Shown here: one piece after another, positions 1 to 7,714 of the stretch
Position numbering within the stretch: position 1 is the stretch's first letter
How the letters are laid out: every line of letters begins with the position of its first letter
Assembly: GCF_900129245.1 (NCBI RefSeq)
Contig: NZ_FQUT01000003.1
Coordinates: 1-64,000 of the forward strand
DNA: 64,000 bases
Source: Chryseobacterium arachidis
GTDB lineage: Bacteria; Bacteroidota; Bacteroidia; Flavobacteriales; Weeksellaceae
Reading direction: 5' to 3'
The notes under the pieces: generated by a model
What the model was told of the DNA's origin: nothing
Database searches by the model: none
Seen by the model: the letters and a program-made list of their open reading frames with translations, nothing else
Translations under genes and position numbers: made by a program

Positions 1-51
1 ATTTGTTCTGTTTACTTCTGCGCTACTGATCTACTCTCGTTTTCAGTGGGG

Positions 52-84
52 CAAAGATAGAACCTTTACCGCTACTCTTCCAAA
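52..84 (-). promoter_or_regulatory. leftward promoter, flavobacterial -33/-7 type
   Basis: Read on the reverse strand, a TTTG element is followed after 21 bases by TATCTTTG (plus-strand 52-59), which matches the Bacteroidota -7 consensus TAnnTTTG with acceptable spacing. An AT-rich stretch lies upstream. The transcript would leave the window at its left edge, so the gene served is not visible. A stable RNA operon is possible but unproven. Confidence 0.45.
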
Positions 85-867
85 TATATTTAACATAAAA
101 TTCAATTTTGATTCATATTTAAGGGTAACTCTCTGTTTTTGTGGGAGAATAATTTTATGTTTTTTAAACTAACGTTTGATAAAGGATGGATTGGGTGGCA
201 CAAAGGTGCTTGAATTAGAAAAGATAAAGGAAAAAGAAAGGTTCTTGGGAGGAAATATGATCTGTTTAGAATCAGAGTAATTGTTTTTATATAAATAATA
301 ATTGTAAACGCAATGACCACGAGGGTGGCTATTGTTGGCGTTTTTTTTTCGCAAAGGCACTTCGTTCAGCAAATGATAACAAAAGGATATAAAAATGGAG
401 TTTTAATGATATCTTTTATTATCTGGAGATCAATCATGGAAATGATATTTTTACAATACTCGTCTTGTAAATAGTGGATCGAAATTTTTTCTCTCGCAGA
501 TGGAGCGGATTGAGCAGATTTTTTTTACGGGGAGTTTTATTTACTTTGACTGAAGAATTGCTGATAGAGATTGCTTCGTCGCTACGCTCTTTGAAAGAAT
601 TACGAAGCCTACTGCTTTTTAGTTGGATTGATAACGAATCCTGTCGTAAGTACTACTATACAACTGAAAGCTCACTCCCCTAGCCCAGATTAAACGGCAT
701 CCTTTTTCGGGGCGGCCGCAGCGAAGCGGAGGCCGTCACGAAAAAGATATAGTGGAAAGATGGAAGTAGCTCATAAACATTAGTAATTAGTAATAGGTAA
801 TGGGTAATAGATTTTTCCTTCGTCGAAATGAATTTTTTAGTCTAGCTACGCGCTTCCTATTGATGAC
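85..867. other. gene-free repeat-rich spacer
   Basis: No convincing coding frame is seen; the short open frames here have no signal peptide, no familiar motif and many rare-looking codons. The stretch is a patchwork of motifs typical of degenerate intergenic repeats: a CTCGCAGAT...GCAGATTT run near 497-524, a TTGCTTCGTCGCTACGCTC run near 571-590, a GC-rich hairpin at 702-746 and TAAT-rich direct repeats at 780-812. I see no RNA gene in it. Confidence 0.5.
702..746. repeat. GC-rich hairpin in AT-rich spacer
   Basis: CTTTTTCG at 702-709 is complementary to CGAAAAAG at 739-746. Between them CCGC and GCGG arms around AGCGAA form an inner hairpin. The element is far richer in GC than its surroundings. 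It resembles dispersed intergenic elements of flavobacteria (recalled, not checked). Confidence 0.5.
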
Positions 868-893
868 AAAAAATCCTGAGAAAAATCCCAGGA
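868..893 (-). terminator. intrinsic terminator of the export operon
   Basis: On the reverse strand TCCTGGG and CTCAGGA form a 7-bp stem (one G-U pair) around ATTTTT and are followed by six T. It lies about 27 bases after the stop codon of the membrane fusion protein gene at 920. Confidence 0.7.
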
Positions 894-919
894 CTCATAT
901 TAAATATATAGAAAGTTTA

Positions 920-2116
920 CTATTTTTTTGTTTTTTCTTTTAATTCATCTTTGTCTTTGTCGGACGGGTTCCAAACTTTCACCTCAGCATTTTTATCAAT
1001 TCCAGATAAGATCTGAACATTGATCCCGTCGCTGGCCCCAAGTTTTACATATACTTTTTTGAACTTACCGTCTTTTTGTTTTACCTCTACAAAAGGTACG
1101 TCTTTCCCGTTTTTCTTTTCATACTGAACCAATGATTCATCCAATAATAAAGCATTTTTCTGAGAATTCAACACAATTTCACCGTTGGCAGAAAATCCAG
1201 CTCGGATATATTCATTATTCGGATTGTGAACATCACCCTCAACCGGGAACTTGATCGTTCCGTTGTTGTCTTTTCCTTTGGGTGCAATCATCGTCAGTTT
1301 TCCCGGGAAAGTTTTGTTTTGAAGAGCACCGATTACGATGTTCATATCCATCCCCTGCTTCAGTTTTCCGGCCTGCGCTTCATCAATTTCTCCCTGGAAG
1401 ATTAATGAATTAAGATCTGCAATCGAACAAATCGTTGTACCTGCATTGAAAGAGTTAGCCTCAATTACCTGACTTCCTACTTTTACAGGAACTTCAAGAA
1501 CGGTTCCTGAGGCCTTAGAACGAATCTGAGTAGTTGCCAAGCCCTGCAATTCGGGAGTGGAACCGGTTTTTGCAATCTGTAATGTTTTCTGTGCTGTCAC
1601 CAATGCCTGCTGAGCATTTCTCAGAGTCTGCTGAGTAGAATATAATTGCTGCTGAGAATTCAGGTATTCCTGTTTTGAAGCTACCCCTTGCTTATAAAGC
1701 TTTTCCTGCATTTCAAACTGCTTGCGCATGTTATCTACATTCAGTTTGGCATTACTGATCTGAAGCTGCTGATTGTCCACATTCTGCTGGGCGCTGTTTA
1801 CATCAGAAAGGTTCGGAACGATTCTTACCGTCGCAATCAACTGCCCAACTTCTACCTTATCTCCTTCATCCACCAAAATTTTATCGATAATCCCTGCAAT
1901 ATTCGGTTTAATTTCAATTTCCTCTTTAGGAACAATTTTCCCCGTTGCCATTACCTTATCATCCATATTCTGAACGGTAGGCTTCCTTGTAAGAAAAGCT
2001 TCACTTTCCTTAGAATTCGATTTTACAAGATAGCCGATTCCTGAGAACAATGCCACCGCAAATACAAGTCCCAAGACAATATAAATGGCTTTTTTCCAAG
2101 TGAATTTCTTTTTCAT
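920..2116 (-). CDS. HlyD/MacA-type periplasmic adaptor (membrane fusion protein)
   Basis: Adaptor subunit of an ABC-type exporter, linking the inner-membrane transporter to an outer-membrane channel in the periplasm. The 398-residue protein has a short basic N-terminus, one membrane helix at about residues 11-31, a first biotinyl-lipoyl half (KIVPKEEIEIKPNIAGIID), a long Gln-rich coiled-coil hairpin at about 110-185, the second lipoyl half (SKASGTVLEVPVKVGSQV) and beta-barrel and membrane-proximal domains. This order and length are those of MacA-like proteins. It is the last gene of a leftward operon after two MacB-like permeases and an ATPase, which argues for a tripartite efflux or lipid/peptide export pump. 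The substrate cannot be told from sequence. No TolC-like gene follows in the window. Confidence 0.9.
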   Translation of the reverse strand: MKKKFTWKKAIYIVLGLVFAVALFSGIGYLVKSNSKESEAFLTRKPTVQNMDDKVMATGKIVPKEEIEIKPNIAGIIDKILVDEGDKVEVGQLIATVRIVPNLSDVNSAQQNVDNQQLQISNAKLNVDNMRKQFEMQEKLYKQGVASKQEYLNSQQQLYSTQQTLRNAQQALVTAQKTLQIAKTGSTPELQGLATTQIRSKASGTVLEVPVKVGSQVIEANSFNAGTTICSIADLNSLIFQGEIDEAQAGKLKQGMDMNIVIGALQNKTFPGKLTMIAPKGKDNNGTIKFPVEGDVHNPNNEYIRAGFSANGEIVLNSQKNALLLDESLVQYEKKNGKDVPFVEVKQKDGKFKKVYVKLGASDGINVQILSGIDKNAEVKVWNPSDKDKDELKEKTKK

Positions 2117-2237
2117 ATGTATAGTTTATTTTTTATTAAGTAGTTTTCTTTTTTATTTAATTAAAGATTAAATGATTTAAAAATTAAAAATTTACTTGCA
2201 CGAAAACTCATAATTCATAATTTTTGACTCATAACTC

Positions 2238-3509
2238 TTACTCAGTTCTTAATGCTTCAATAGGTCTAATTTTCACTGCTCTTTGAGCCGGGATCATTCC
2301 GATGATTAATCCTAAAACTACCATTACCGCCATTGCTGCAAATACGTTCCCGTAATTTACTGTCGGATTGTAGAATGGAAATGCGTCCTGACCCTGCGTC
2401 AACATATTCAAAATCATTAAGACAAAAATCCCGGACATGAATCCGAGCAATCCGGATGAGAGCGTGATTACCACACTTTCCAGCAAAATCTGATTTCTAA
2501 CTTCCGCAGGCTTCGCTCCTAATGCTCTTCTAATCCCGATTTCTTTCGTTCGTTCTTTTACCGTAATTAAAAGGATATTGGAAATGGCGATTACCCCTGC
2601 AAGGATCGTTAGTGTACCCACAATGATTGTCAGCAGCTGCATTCCGGACAAAAAGCCCGTTAATTTTTTAAATTCCTTTCCCAAATTAAAGCTTCCGAAA
2701 GCATTGGTGTCTTCAGGCGAAACCTTATTTTTGGATTTCAGTTCCAATTTTACACTTTCTTCTACTGAATTTACATTCGCATTCGGCTTGCTTACAATCG
2801 CAAACATATCGATCTGATCGGCAGCATTGTACATTTTCGTGTAGGTTGAAAGCGGGATGAAAGCCGTCTGATCATTCTCGAAACCTCCTCCTTTTTTCAC
2901 TCTGAATACGCCAATCACATTAAAGAAAATACCTTTGATATTGATGGATTTCCCTAATGGATTTTCATTCTTTTTAGAGTCGAAAAAGTTTTTATATATC
3001 TCTTCTCCGATTACGGCTACGTTTTTATTTCCGGAAACATCCGCATCATTGATATAACGCCCGAAAATCAGTTTTTTCTCTGAAATTTTATTTCCCACCG
3101 GATAATCTCCCGTTAAAGAATACGTGCTGCTTTTCCCGTTTCTTGACATTGATTCTCCCGGAGTTCCCGTAAAGCTTCCTCTCGAATTCTGAGGTGAAAT
3201 ATAATCGATACTCGGAATCTTTCTTTTCAGCATGTCTATATCCGTAAGGCGAAGGTTCAGCTCTCTTCCTTTTGGAAAACCTTCATAAGGGATTGAAGTG
3301 TTCTGAGCCCAAAGGAAAATAGAATTGGTCGCAAAACCCGAGAACAGCTTATCGAAGCCGTTTTCCATCCCTTTTGCGGCACCTAACAAACTTACATACA
3401 AAAACATTCCCCATCCTACACCAATCATCGTAAGAAAGGTTCGAAGCTTATTATTTCGCAATGAATAATAAATTTCCTGCCAGGTATCTCTTTTAAATAT
3501 GATATTCAT
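2238..3509 (-). CDS. MacB-like ABC transporter permease (FtsX fold)
   Basis: Integral membrane subunit of an ABC exporter, 423 residues. An N-terminal helix at about 20-45 is followed by a large periplasmic domain of the MacB_PCD type (about 50-270) and three C-terminal helices. The pattern ITVKERTKEIGIRRALGAKP before the second helix and a C-terminal R-P-I-E-A-L-R are hallmarks of the FtsX/MacB permease family. No ATPase domain is fused; the ATPase is encoded separately at 5160-5849. It is a paralogue of the permease at 3634-4863, so the transporter is probably a heterodimer. The 121-base spacer downstream has no obvious terminator, consistent with co-transcription with the adaptor gene. Confidence 0.92.
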   Translation of the reverse strand: MNIIFKRDTWQEIYYSLRNNKLRTFLTMIGVGWGMFLYVSLLGAAKGMENGFDKLFSGFATNSIFLWAQNTSIPYEGFPKGRELNLRLTDIDMLKRKIPSIDYISPQNSRGSFTGTPGESMSRNGKSSTYSLTGDYPVGNKISEKKLIFGRYINDADVSGNKNVAVIGEEIYKNFFDSKKNENPLGKSINIKGIFFNVIGVFRVKKGGGFENDQTAFIPLSTYTKMYNAADQIDMFAIVSKPNANVNSVEESVKLELKSKNKVSPEDTNAFGSFNLGKEFKKLTGFLSGMQLLTIIVGTLTILAGVIAISNILLITVKERTKEIGIRRALGAKPAEVRNQILLESVVITLSSGLLGFMSGIFVLMILNMLTQGQDAFPFYNPTVNYGNVFAAMAVMVVLGLIIGMIPAQRAVKIRPIEALRTE

Positions 3510-3549
3510 TTCTTGATGTCAATTTTTTATAATATAAAAATGAATCTTT

Positions 3550-3632
3550 TCTGAAGTCAATTAACTTCACCATCAATGTTCGCCTTTCACATTCACTTGC
3601 AAAGCAAAATTGACCATTTACAATTCACCTTT
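3550..3632. repeat. degenerate intergenic repeat, copy 1
   Basis: The spacer between the two permease genes contains GAAGTCAATTAACTTC and then CACTTGCAAAGCAAAATTGA followed by CATTTACAATTCACC. Closely similar strings recur at about 4917-4990 and 5122-5159, and an inverted version at 32640-32680. It looks like a dispersed non-coding repeat family. Confidence 0.5.
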
Positions 3633-3633
3633 C

Positions 3634-4863
3634 TTATTCTGTTCTCAATGCTTCAATAGGTTTAATTCTTGACGCACGATATGCGGGCACAAATCCGGCA
3701 ATTAATCCGGAGAAAATCAAGGCGATAAACGCCATAAAGATTGTTCCCAAGCCTACACTCGGACTTTTAATAAAGTATTCTTCAAGGCTGTCGCCAATCA
3801 GATTCAGCGTCAAAACCCCGATTCCTACGCCTACAAAACCTGAAATCACTGTAATCACCACACTTTCCTGAACAATCAGAGCGACAATACTTCCAGGTTT
3901 TGCACCAATCGCTTTTCGTACCCCGATTTCTTTTGTTCTTTCTTTTACGATATACACCATGATATTGCTAATCCCAATGATTCCCGCCAATAGGGTTCCC
4001 ATTCCGATAAACCCGACTATTGCGGTAAGAACCGCCATGAAAGTGAATGTATCGTTCATATTCTTGGCATTATTCCAGACTCTCACTCCGTTTTCGTCGT
4101 CAGGTGCAACGTTCTTTCGGGATTTTAACCTTTCCTTTAGTTGATCACCATATTTTATGGCCTCTTCCGGACTCAGATTTTCATTGTATGCAATAAAGTT
4201 AGTACTTACCGTGTCTGAGCCTTTTTTCATTTGCTGCAAAGTTGAGATAGGTACTGTAATATGCCTCTCATCCCAGTCACCTCCGTCATCAGAGAAAACC
4301 CCGACCACTTTGAACATGGTTCCGTTGATATTTAATTCTTTTCCTACCGGACTTCCGTTTTTGATCAAATCACGCTGAACCATCCTTCCGATTACTGCAA
4401 CGTTTTGCTTTCTTTCCATATCCGTCGGTGACAAATAACGCCCCTCCAGCATTTTTCGGTTTTCAATGATTTGTTCTTCAGGCTCAGCTCCGTTAATCTG
4501 ATAGTTTCCACTTTCTTTACCATATTTCACCAACAAATTAGTAGTATATCTCGGCGTTGAACTTCCTACTTTTTCTTTATCGACATTGACTAAAAAATCA
4601 TAGTCGTCATTATTCATTGTTACCTGCCGGTCAGATTGAAGCCCGTTGTAAGCGATAGTCGTTTTTCCTGTAACAATTGTAATCAGGTTTTGGGCATCTC
4701 TTGCAAAACCTTCTGTAAAAGCATTCTGCAGCCCTTTTCCAATTCCAAAAAGCACAATGAAGATAAATAACCCCAAAGCCACAGTAAAACCGGAAAGCAC
4801 TGTTCGCAATACATTACTGCGAATCGAACTGAATATTTCCTGCCAACGATCTAGGTCGAACAT
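3634..4863 (-). CDS. MacB-like ABC transporter permease (FtsX fold), second copy
   Basis: Second membrane subunit of the exporter, 409 residues, with the same plan as its neighbour: one N-terminal helix, a periplasmic MacB-type domain and three C-terminal helices. It carries the family motifs VKERTKEIGVRKAIGAKPGS and the terminal RIKPIEALRTE. Identity to the other permease is clear at the ends and low in the periplasmic part, as in an old duplication. It lies between the ATPase gene and the first permease, all leftward. The 124-base spacer to 3509 carries a degenerate intergenic repeat that recurs nearby. Confidence 0.92.
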   Translation of the reverse strand: MFDLDRWQEIFSSIRSNVLRTVLSGFTVALGLFIFIVLFGIGKGLQNAFTEGFARDAQNLITIVTGKTTIAYNGLQSDRQVTMNNDDYDFLVNVDKEKVGSSTPRYTTNLLVKYGKESGNYQINGAEPEEQIIENRKMLEGRYLSPTDMERKQNVAVIGRMVQRDLIKNGSPVGKELNINGTMFKVVGVFSDDGGDWDERHITVPISTLQQMKKGSDTVSTNFIAYNENLSPEEAIKYGDQLKERLKSRKNVAPDDENGVRVWNNAKNMNDTFTFMAVLTAIVGFIGMGTLLAGIIGISNIMVYIVKERTKEIGVRKAIGAKPGSIVALIVQESVVITVISGFVGVGIGVLTLNLIGDSLEEYFIKSPSVGLGTIFMAFIALIFSGLIAGFVPAYRASRIKPIEALRTE

Positions 4864-4980
4864 ATTTTTTGTTTTTTACTTTGTAAAAAAGTGAATTAGC
4901 TGCGCTGTGAATTTTCTTTGAAGTAAATTAACTTCGTTGTCAATTTTAAATTCTTGGAACAAAATTGACCATTTCACCAT

Positions 4981-5097
4981 TCACTTTTTCAACATTCCAC
5001 TTAATAATATAAATGATGTCTTTACTAATTTTCCAATCTTATCCAGATCTTCTGTTTTCACATAATTACTTTCAATAATGATATCAAAACATGAAAT
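4981..5097 (-). pseudogene. relic of a four-helix-bundle (23S rRNA intervening-sequence-type) gene
   Basis: In the 296-base gap between the ATPase and permease genes, the reverse strand holds 38 open codons ending in TGA. The peptide runs FDIIIESNYVKTEDLDKIGK and then LVKTSFILLSGMLKK, which reads like the C-terminal helix pair of the small four-helix-bundle family (S23/IVP-like). It has no start codon and is preceded at once by an in-frame TAG. It therefore looks like the stump of a gene once inserted in this operon. Family assignment is from memory and from one fragment, so it is tentative. Confidence 0.45.
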
Positions 5098-5159
5098 CTA
5101 ATTCAATTACCGAACCTCTTGCTCACTTGCGAAGCAAAATTGACAATTCATCATTCACC
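5098..5159. repeat. degenerate intergenic repeat, copy next to the ATPase gene
   Basis: CACTTGCGAAGCAAAATTGA followed by CAATTCATCATTCACC matches the element between the two permease genes almost base for base. It abuts the stop codon of the ATPase gene and the relic at 4981-5097. Confidence 0.5.
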
Positions 5160-5849
5160 TTACAGCACCAACTGCTTAATAAACTCATCACTTTCTATAA
5201 TTCCGTCTTTCAGGATTACATTTCTCTTTGTCTGTGCGGCTACGTCGGGTTCATGGGTTACAACAATGATTGTTTTTCCTTCATTATTGATATCCTGAAG
5301 AAGCTTCATAATATCATGGGTGGTTTTTGAATCCAACGCACCAGTCGGCTCATCTGCCAAAACAACTTTTGGATCGGTAATCAAAGCCCTTGCAATGGCT
5401 ACTCTTTGCTTCTGCCCACCGGAAAGTTCATTCGGAAGGTGATTTGCCCATTGGGCAAGACCCACTTTTTCCAAATATTCCATTGCCTTTTTTTCACGCT
5501 CTTTTCTCGAAACATTCTGATAATACAGAGGAAGAGCTACATTATCCAATGCTGTTTTGTACCCAATCAGGTTAAAAGACTGGAAAATAAAGCCCAAAAA
5601 CTTACTCCTGTATTCTGCCGCTTTTATTTCGGATAAATGCTCAATCGGAACGCTGTCCAGCTCATAGATTCCGGAGTCTTTCTCATCAAGAATTCCTATA
5701 ATATTAAGAAGCGTAGATTTTCCGGAGCCGGAACTCCCCATAATAGAGACAAATTCACCCTCCGAAATATTAAGATTAATACCTTTGAGAACGTGCAACT
5801 TACTCTTTCCCGTATCGTATGATTTATGTAAATCCTGTATTACTAACAT
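5160..5849 (-). CDS. ABC transporter ATP-binding protein (MacB/LolD type)
   Basis: Cytoplasmic ATPase that powers the MacAB-like exporter encoded downstream. The 229-residue protein is a complete nucleotide-binding domain: Walker A GSSGSGKST at 38-46, Q-loop Gln90, signature LSGGQ at 142-146, Walker B VVLADEP at 162-168, D-loop SALD-equivalent GALDS just after, and switch His199. The length and the LADEPTGALD wording are typical of the LolD/MacB/FtsE branch. It is the first gene of the operon, followed by two permeases and an adaptor; the order ATPase, permease, permease, adaptor on one strand supports one transporter. The upstream promoter lies in the 425-base gap before nrdB. Confidence 0.95.
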   Translation of the reverse strand: MLVIQDLHKSYDTGKSKLHVLKGINLNISEGEFVSIMGSSGSGKSTLLNIIGILDEKDSGIYELDSVPIEHLSEIKAAEYRSKFLGFIFQSFNLIGYKTALDNVALPLYYQNVSRKEREKKAMEYLEKVGLAQWANHLPNELSGGQKQRVAIARALITDPKVVLADEPTGALDSKTTHDIMKLLQDINNEGKTIIVVTHEPDVAAQTKRNVILKDGIIESDEFIKQLVL

Positions 5850-6274
5850 TAAGTGATGTATGATTTTATACCCAATAAGTAGATATAATTTTTAATTTGT
5901 TACGAAGAATGAAAAATTCTTTATTTTATTTATTGTTTAGCTATTAAAACCTTTATTTAAAACAATTTTAAAACAAGTGTTTAATAAAAATCAACCATAA
6001 ATAACAATTTTTATAGCTTAAGTCTTTGTAAACCAATCACAGAGCAAGTTTCGGATAAATGTGGAAAACTTTTACTGTTAAAAGTCAATCATTTAGTGTT
6101 TCGCTCTTTCAAATACAGTTCTTTTTATCGAACTTTGTCCTTACAGATTACAAAAGATAAAAACACCTTCACTGTTAATAACTCTTATTTATAAGTTACT
6201 ACAAACTAAGATGTTGAGTATTTTTTGCACTTATCCACACTGATCTAATTAATTTAATTAAAAGACATTTTAAC
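5850..6274. other. divergent spacer before nrdB with DnaA-box-like sites
   Basis: A 425-base AT-rich region separates the leftward export operon and the rightward nrdB. No coding frame is supported. It contains TTATCCACA at 6231-6239, a perfect match to the bacterial DnaA box, and TGTGGAAAA at 6060-6068, a one-mismatch box on the other strand. Control of nrd genes by DnaA is known in E. coli; its use here is inference. No clear NrdR box pair was found by eye. Confidence 0.4.
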
Positions 6275-7249
6275 ATGGGAATTTTCGATAAAAGAGTTAG
6301 TTATAAGCCATTTGAATATCCAGAAGTTCTTCAATTTGTAGAGGCAATCAACAAATCGTACTGGGTACACTCGGAAGTGGATTTTACTGCAGATGTTCAG
6401 GATTTTCACTCACAGCTTGAGCCACATGAAAAAAATGCGGTAAAAAATGCTCTTCTGGCAATTGCACAGATTGAGGTGAATGTAAAGACATTTTGGGGAA
6501 ATCTTTATCAGCATCTTCCAAAACCTGAGCTTAACGGATTAGGCGCTACTTTTGCAGAGTGTGAATTCCGTCATTCGGAAGCATATTCAAGACTTTTGGA
6601 AGTTTTGGGTTATAATGAAGAATTTACAAGTGTTATCGAGATACCTGCTGTAAAAAATAGAATTGAATTTTTGGGAAATGCTCTTAAACATGCCAATTCT
6701 GCAACGCCTAAAGAATATGTTTCGGCTCTACTACTATTCAGTATTTTGGTAGAAAACGTATCTCTTTTCTCTCAATTTGCTATTATCCTTTCTTTCACAA
6801 GATTTAAAGGGTTCATGAAAAATGTTTCCAATATCATTGCATGGACTTCAGTTGATGAACAGATTCATGCAAACGGCGGAATTTATTTAATCAACAAAAT
6901 CCGTGAAGAGCAACCCGATCTTTTATCAGACAGCGATATCGAAGATATTTATACATTGGTAGACGAATCCATCGAAAGAGAAGGTGATATTCTTAACTGG
7001 ATTTTCGAATTAGGCGAAATCGACAATATTTCTAAAGAAGATCTTCTTAACTTTATGAAATACCGTGTTGATGACAGTTTAAAGAAAATCAACATGAAAA
7101 CAAGATACAACGTAACTCCAGAACAATACAAACCAATGGTTTGGTTCGAAGAGGAAGTTTTCGCCAATTCTATGGATGATTTTTTTGCAAAAAGACCGGT
7201 AGATTATACAAAACACGACAAAAGTATTACAGCGAACGATTTGTTTTAA
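6275..7249 (+). CDS. nrdB: ribonucleoside-diphosphate reductase, beta subunit (class I)
   Basis: Small subunit that carries the diiron-tyrosyl radical cofactor for making deoxyribonucleotides. The 324-residue protein has the ferritin-like metal site: E97-x-x-H100 with the radical tyrosine at Y104, E160, and E195-x-x-H198 in the DEQIH motif. The first carboxylate ligand is best matched by E67 from spacing, where most enzymes have Asp. The C-terminal tail ending in NDLF is the usual docking tail for the alpha subunit. There is no N-terminal ATP cone. Presence of the Tyr places it with radical-tyrosine enzymes rather than the Mn/Fe or DOPA types. It is followed after 27 bases by a small unknown gene and then nrdA, an unusual beta-before-alpha order seen in flavobacteria. 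Confidence 0.96.
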   Translation: MGIFDKRVSYKPFEYPEVLQFVEAINKSYWVHSEVDFTADVQDFHSQLEPHEKNAVKNALLAIAQIEVNVKTFWGNLYQHLPKPELNGLGATFAECEFRHSEAYSRLLEVLGYNEEFTSVIEIPAVKNRIEFLGNALKHANSATPKEYVSALLLFSILVENVSLFSQFAIILSFTRFKGFMKNVSNIIAWTSVDEQIHANGGIYLINKIREEQPDLLSDSDIEDIYTLVDESIEREGDILNWIFELGEIDNISKEDLLNFMKYRVDDSLKKINMKTRYNVTPEQYKPMVWFEEEVFANSMDDFFAKRPVDYTKHDKSITANDLF

Positions 7250-7276
7250 ATTTCGCTTTAATTGGTTTTTATAAAA

Positions 7277-7543
7277 ATGGTTAAGGTAAAATTAAATATC
7301 ACCAATATTCAGCTGGATTGCGACGATATCACTATAAGTTTTGCTGAATCACCCAAAATAGGAGATGAAATTTCAGTATTAAATTTTTTGCCTTACGATA
7401 CCAGTGAAAGAGAAAATTTTCTATATGAAACCGAAGGGAAGCAATTAAGTTTCAACGGGGTGATTACAAAGAGACGATGGATTTCCGATAACCCTACGAC
7501 ACAGCCGATTCTTCTGCTCGATATTGAAATGTTAGAGGAATAG
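7277..7543 (+). CDS. small unknown protein between nrdB and nrdA
   Basis: An 88-residue soluble acidic protein that I do not recognise. The ATG at 7277 is chosen over a TTG five codons upstream because the sequence from MVKVKLNI onward begins a regular beta-strand pattern. The protein has alternating hydrophobic residues suggesting a small beta-barrel, an acidic patch and a conserved-looking KRRW near residue 65. It starts 27 bases after nrdB and ends 171 bases before nrdA, on the same strand, so it is probably co-transcribed with ribonucleotide reductase. A role with the reductase is only inferred from position. Confidence 0.75.
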   Translation: MVKVKLNITNIQLDCDDITISFAESPKIGDEISVLNFLPYDTSERENFLYETEGKQLSFNGVITKRRWISDNPTTQPILLLDIEMLEE

Positions 7544-7627
7544 AGCGCGAGCGAAGCGAGCGTCGAAACAGATAGTATTAGCGATATATATTATTTTAAA
7601 ACTGCCAAAAAACATCTATAAAACATA

Positions 7628-7696
7628 AACTCCTTTAATGGAGTTATAACACATAAAAGTAACAAAATTCCTGGACCCTTAAACCGTTCAGGAATT
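7628..7696 (+). promoter_or_regulatory. two hairpins in the nrdA leader
   Basis: Between the small gene and nrdA there are two inverted repeats: AACTCC/GGAGTT at 7628-7633 and 7640-7645, and AATTCCTG/CAGGAATT at 7666-7673 and 7689-7696 with a 15-base loop. The second ends 18 bases before the nrdA ATG. Neither has a T-run, so they are not ordinary terminators. A role as leader structure or protein site is inference. Confidence 0.35.
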
Positions 7697-7714
7697 CGAA
7701 AATATACAACAACT

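Noticed and set aside
102..372. Two overlapping reverse-strand frames near the left end
   Set aside because: They overlap each other in different frames and show no domain; likely chance in AT-rich DNA.
474..683. Open frame of 69 codons on the plus strand in the left spacer
   Set aside because: No signal peptide or motif, low-complexity wording, and it runs through a repeat patchwork and into the GC-rich hairpin.
5850..6274. NrdR box pair upstream of nrdB
   Set aside because: No pair of 16-bp palindromes with the NrdR consensus could be found by eye.
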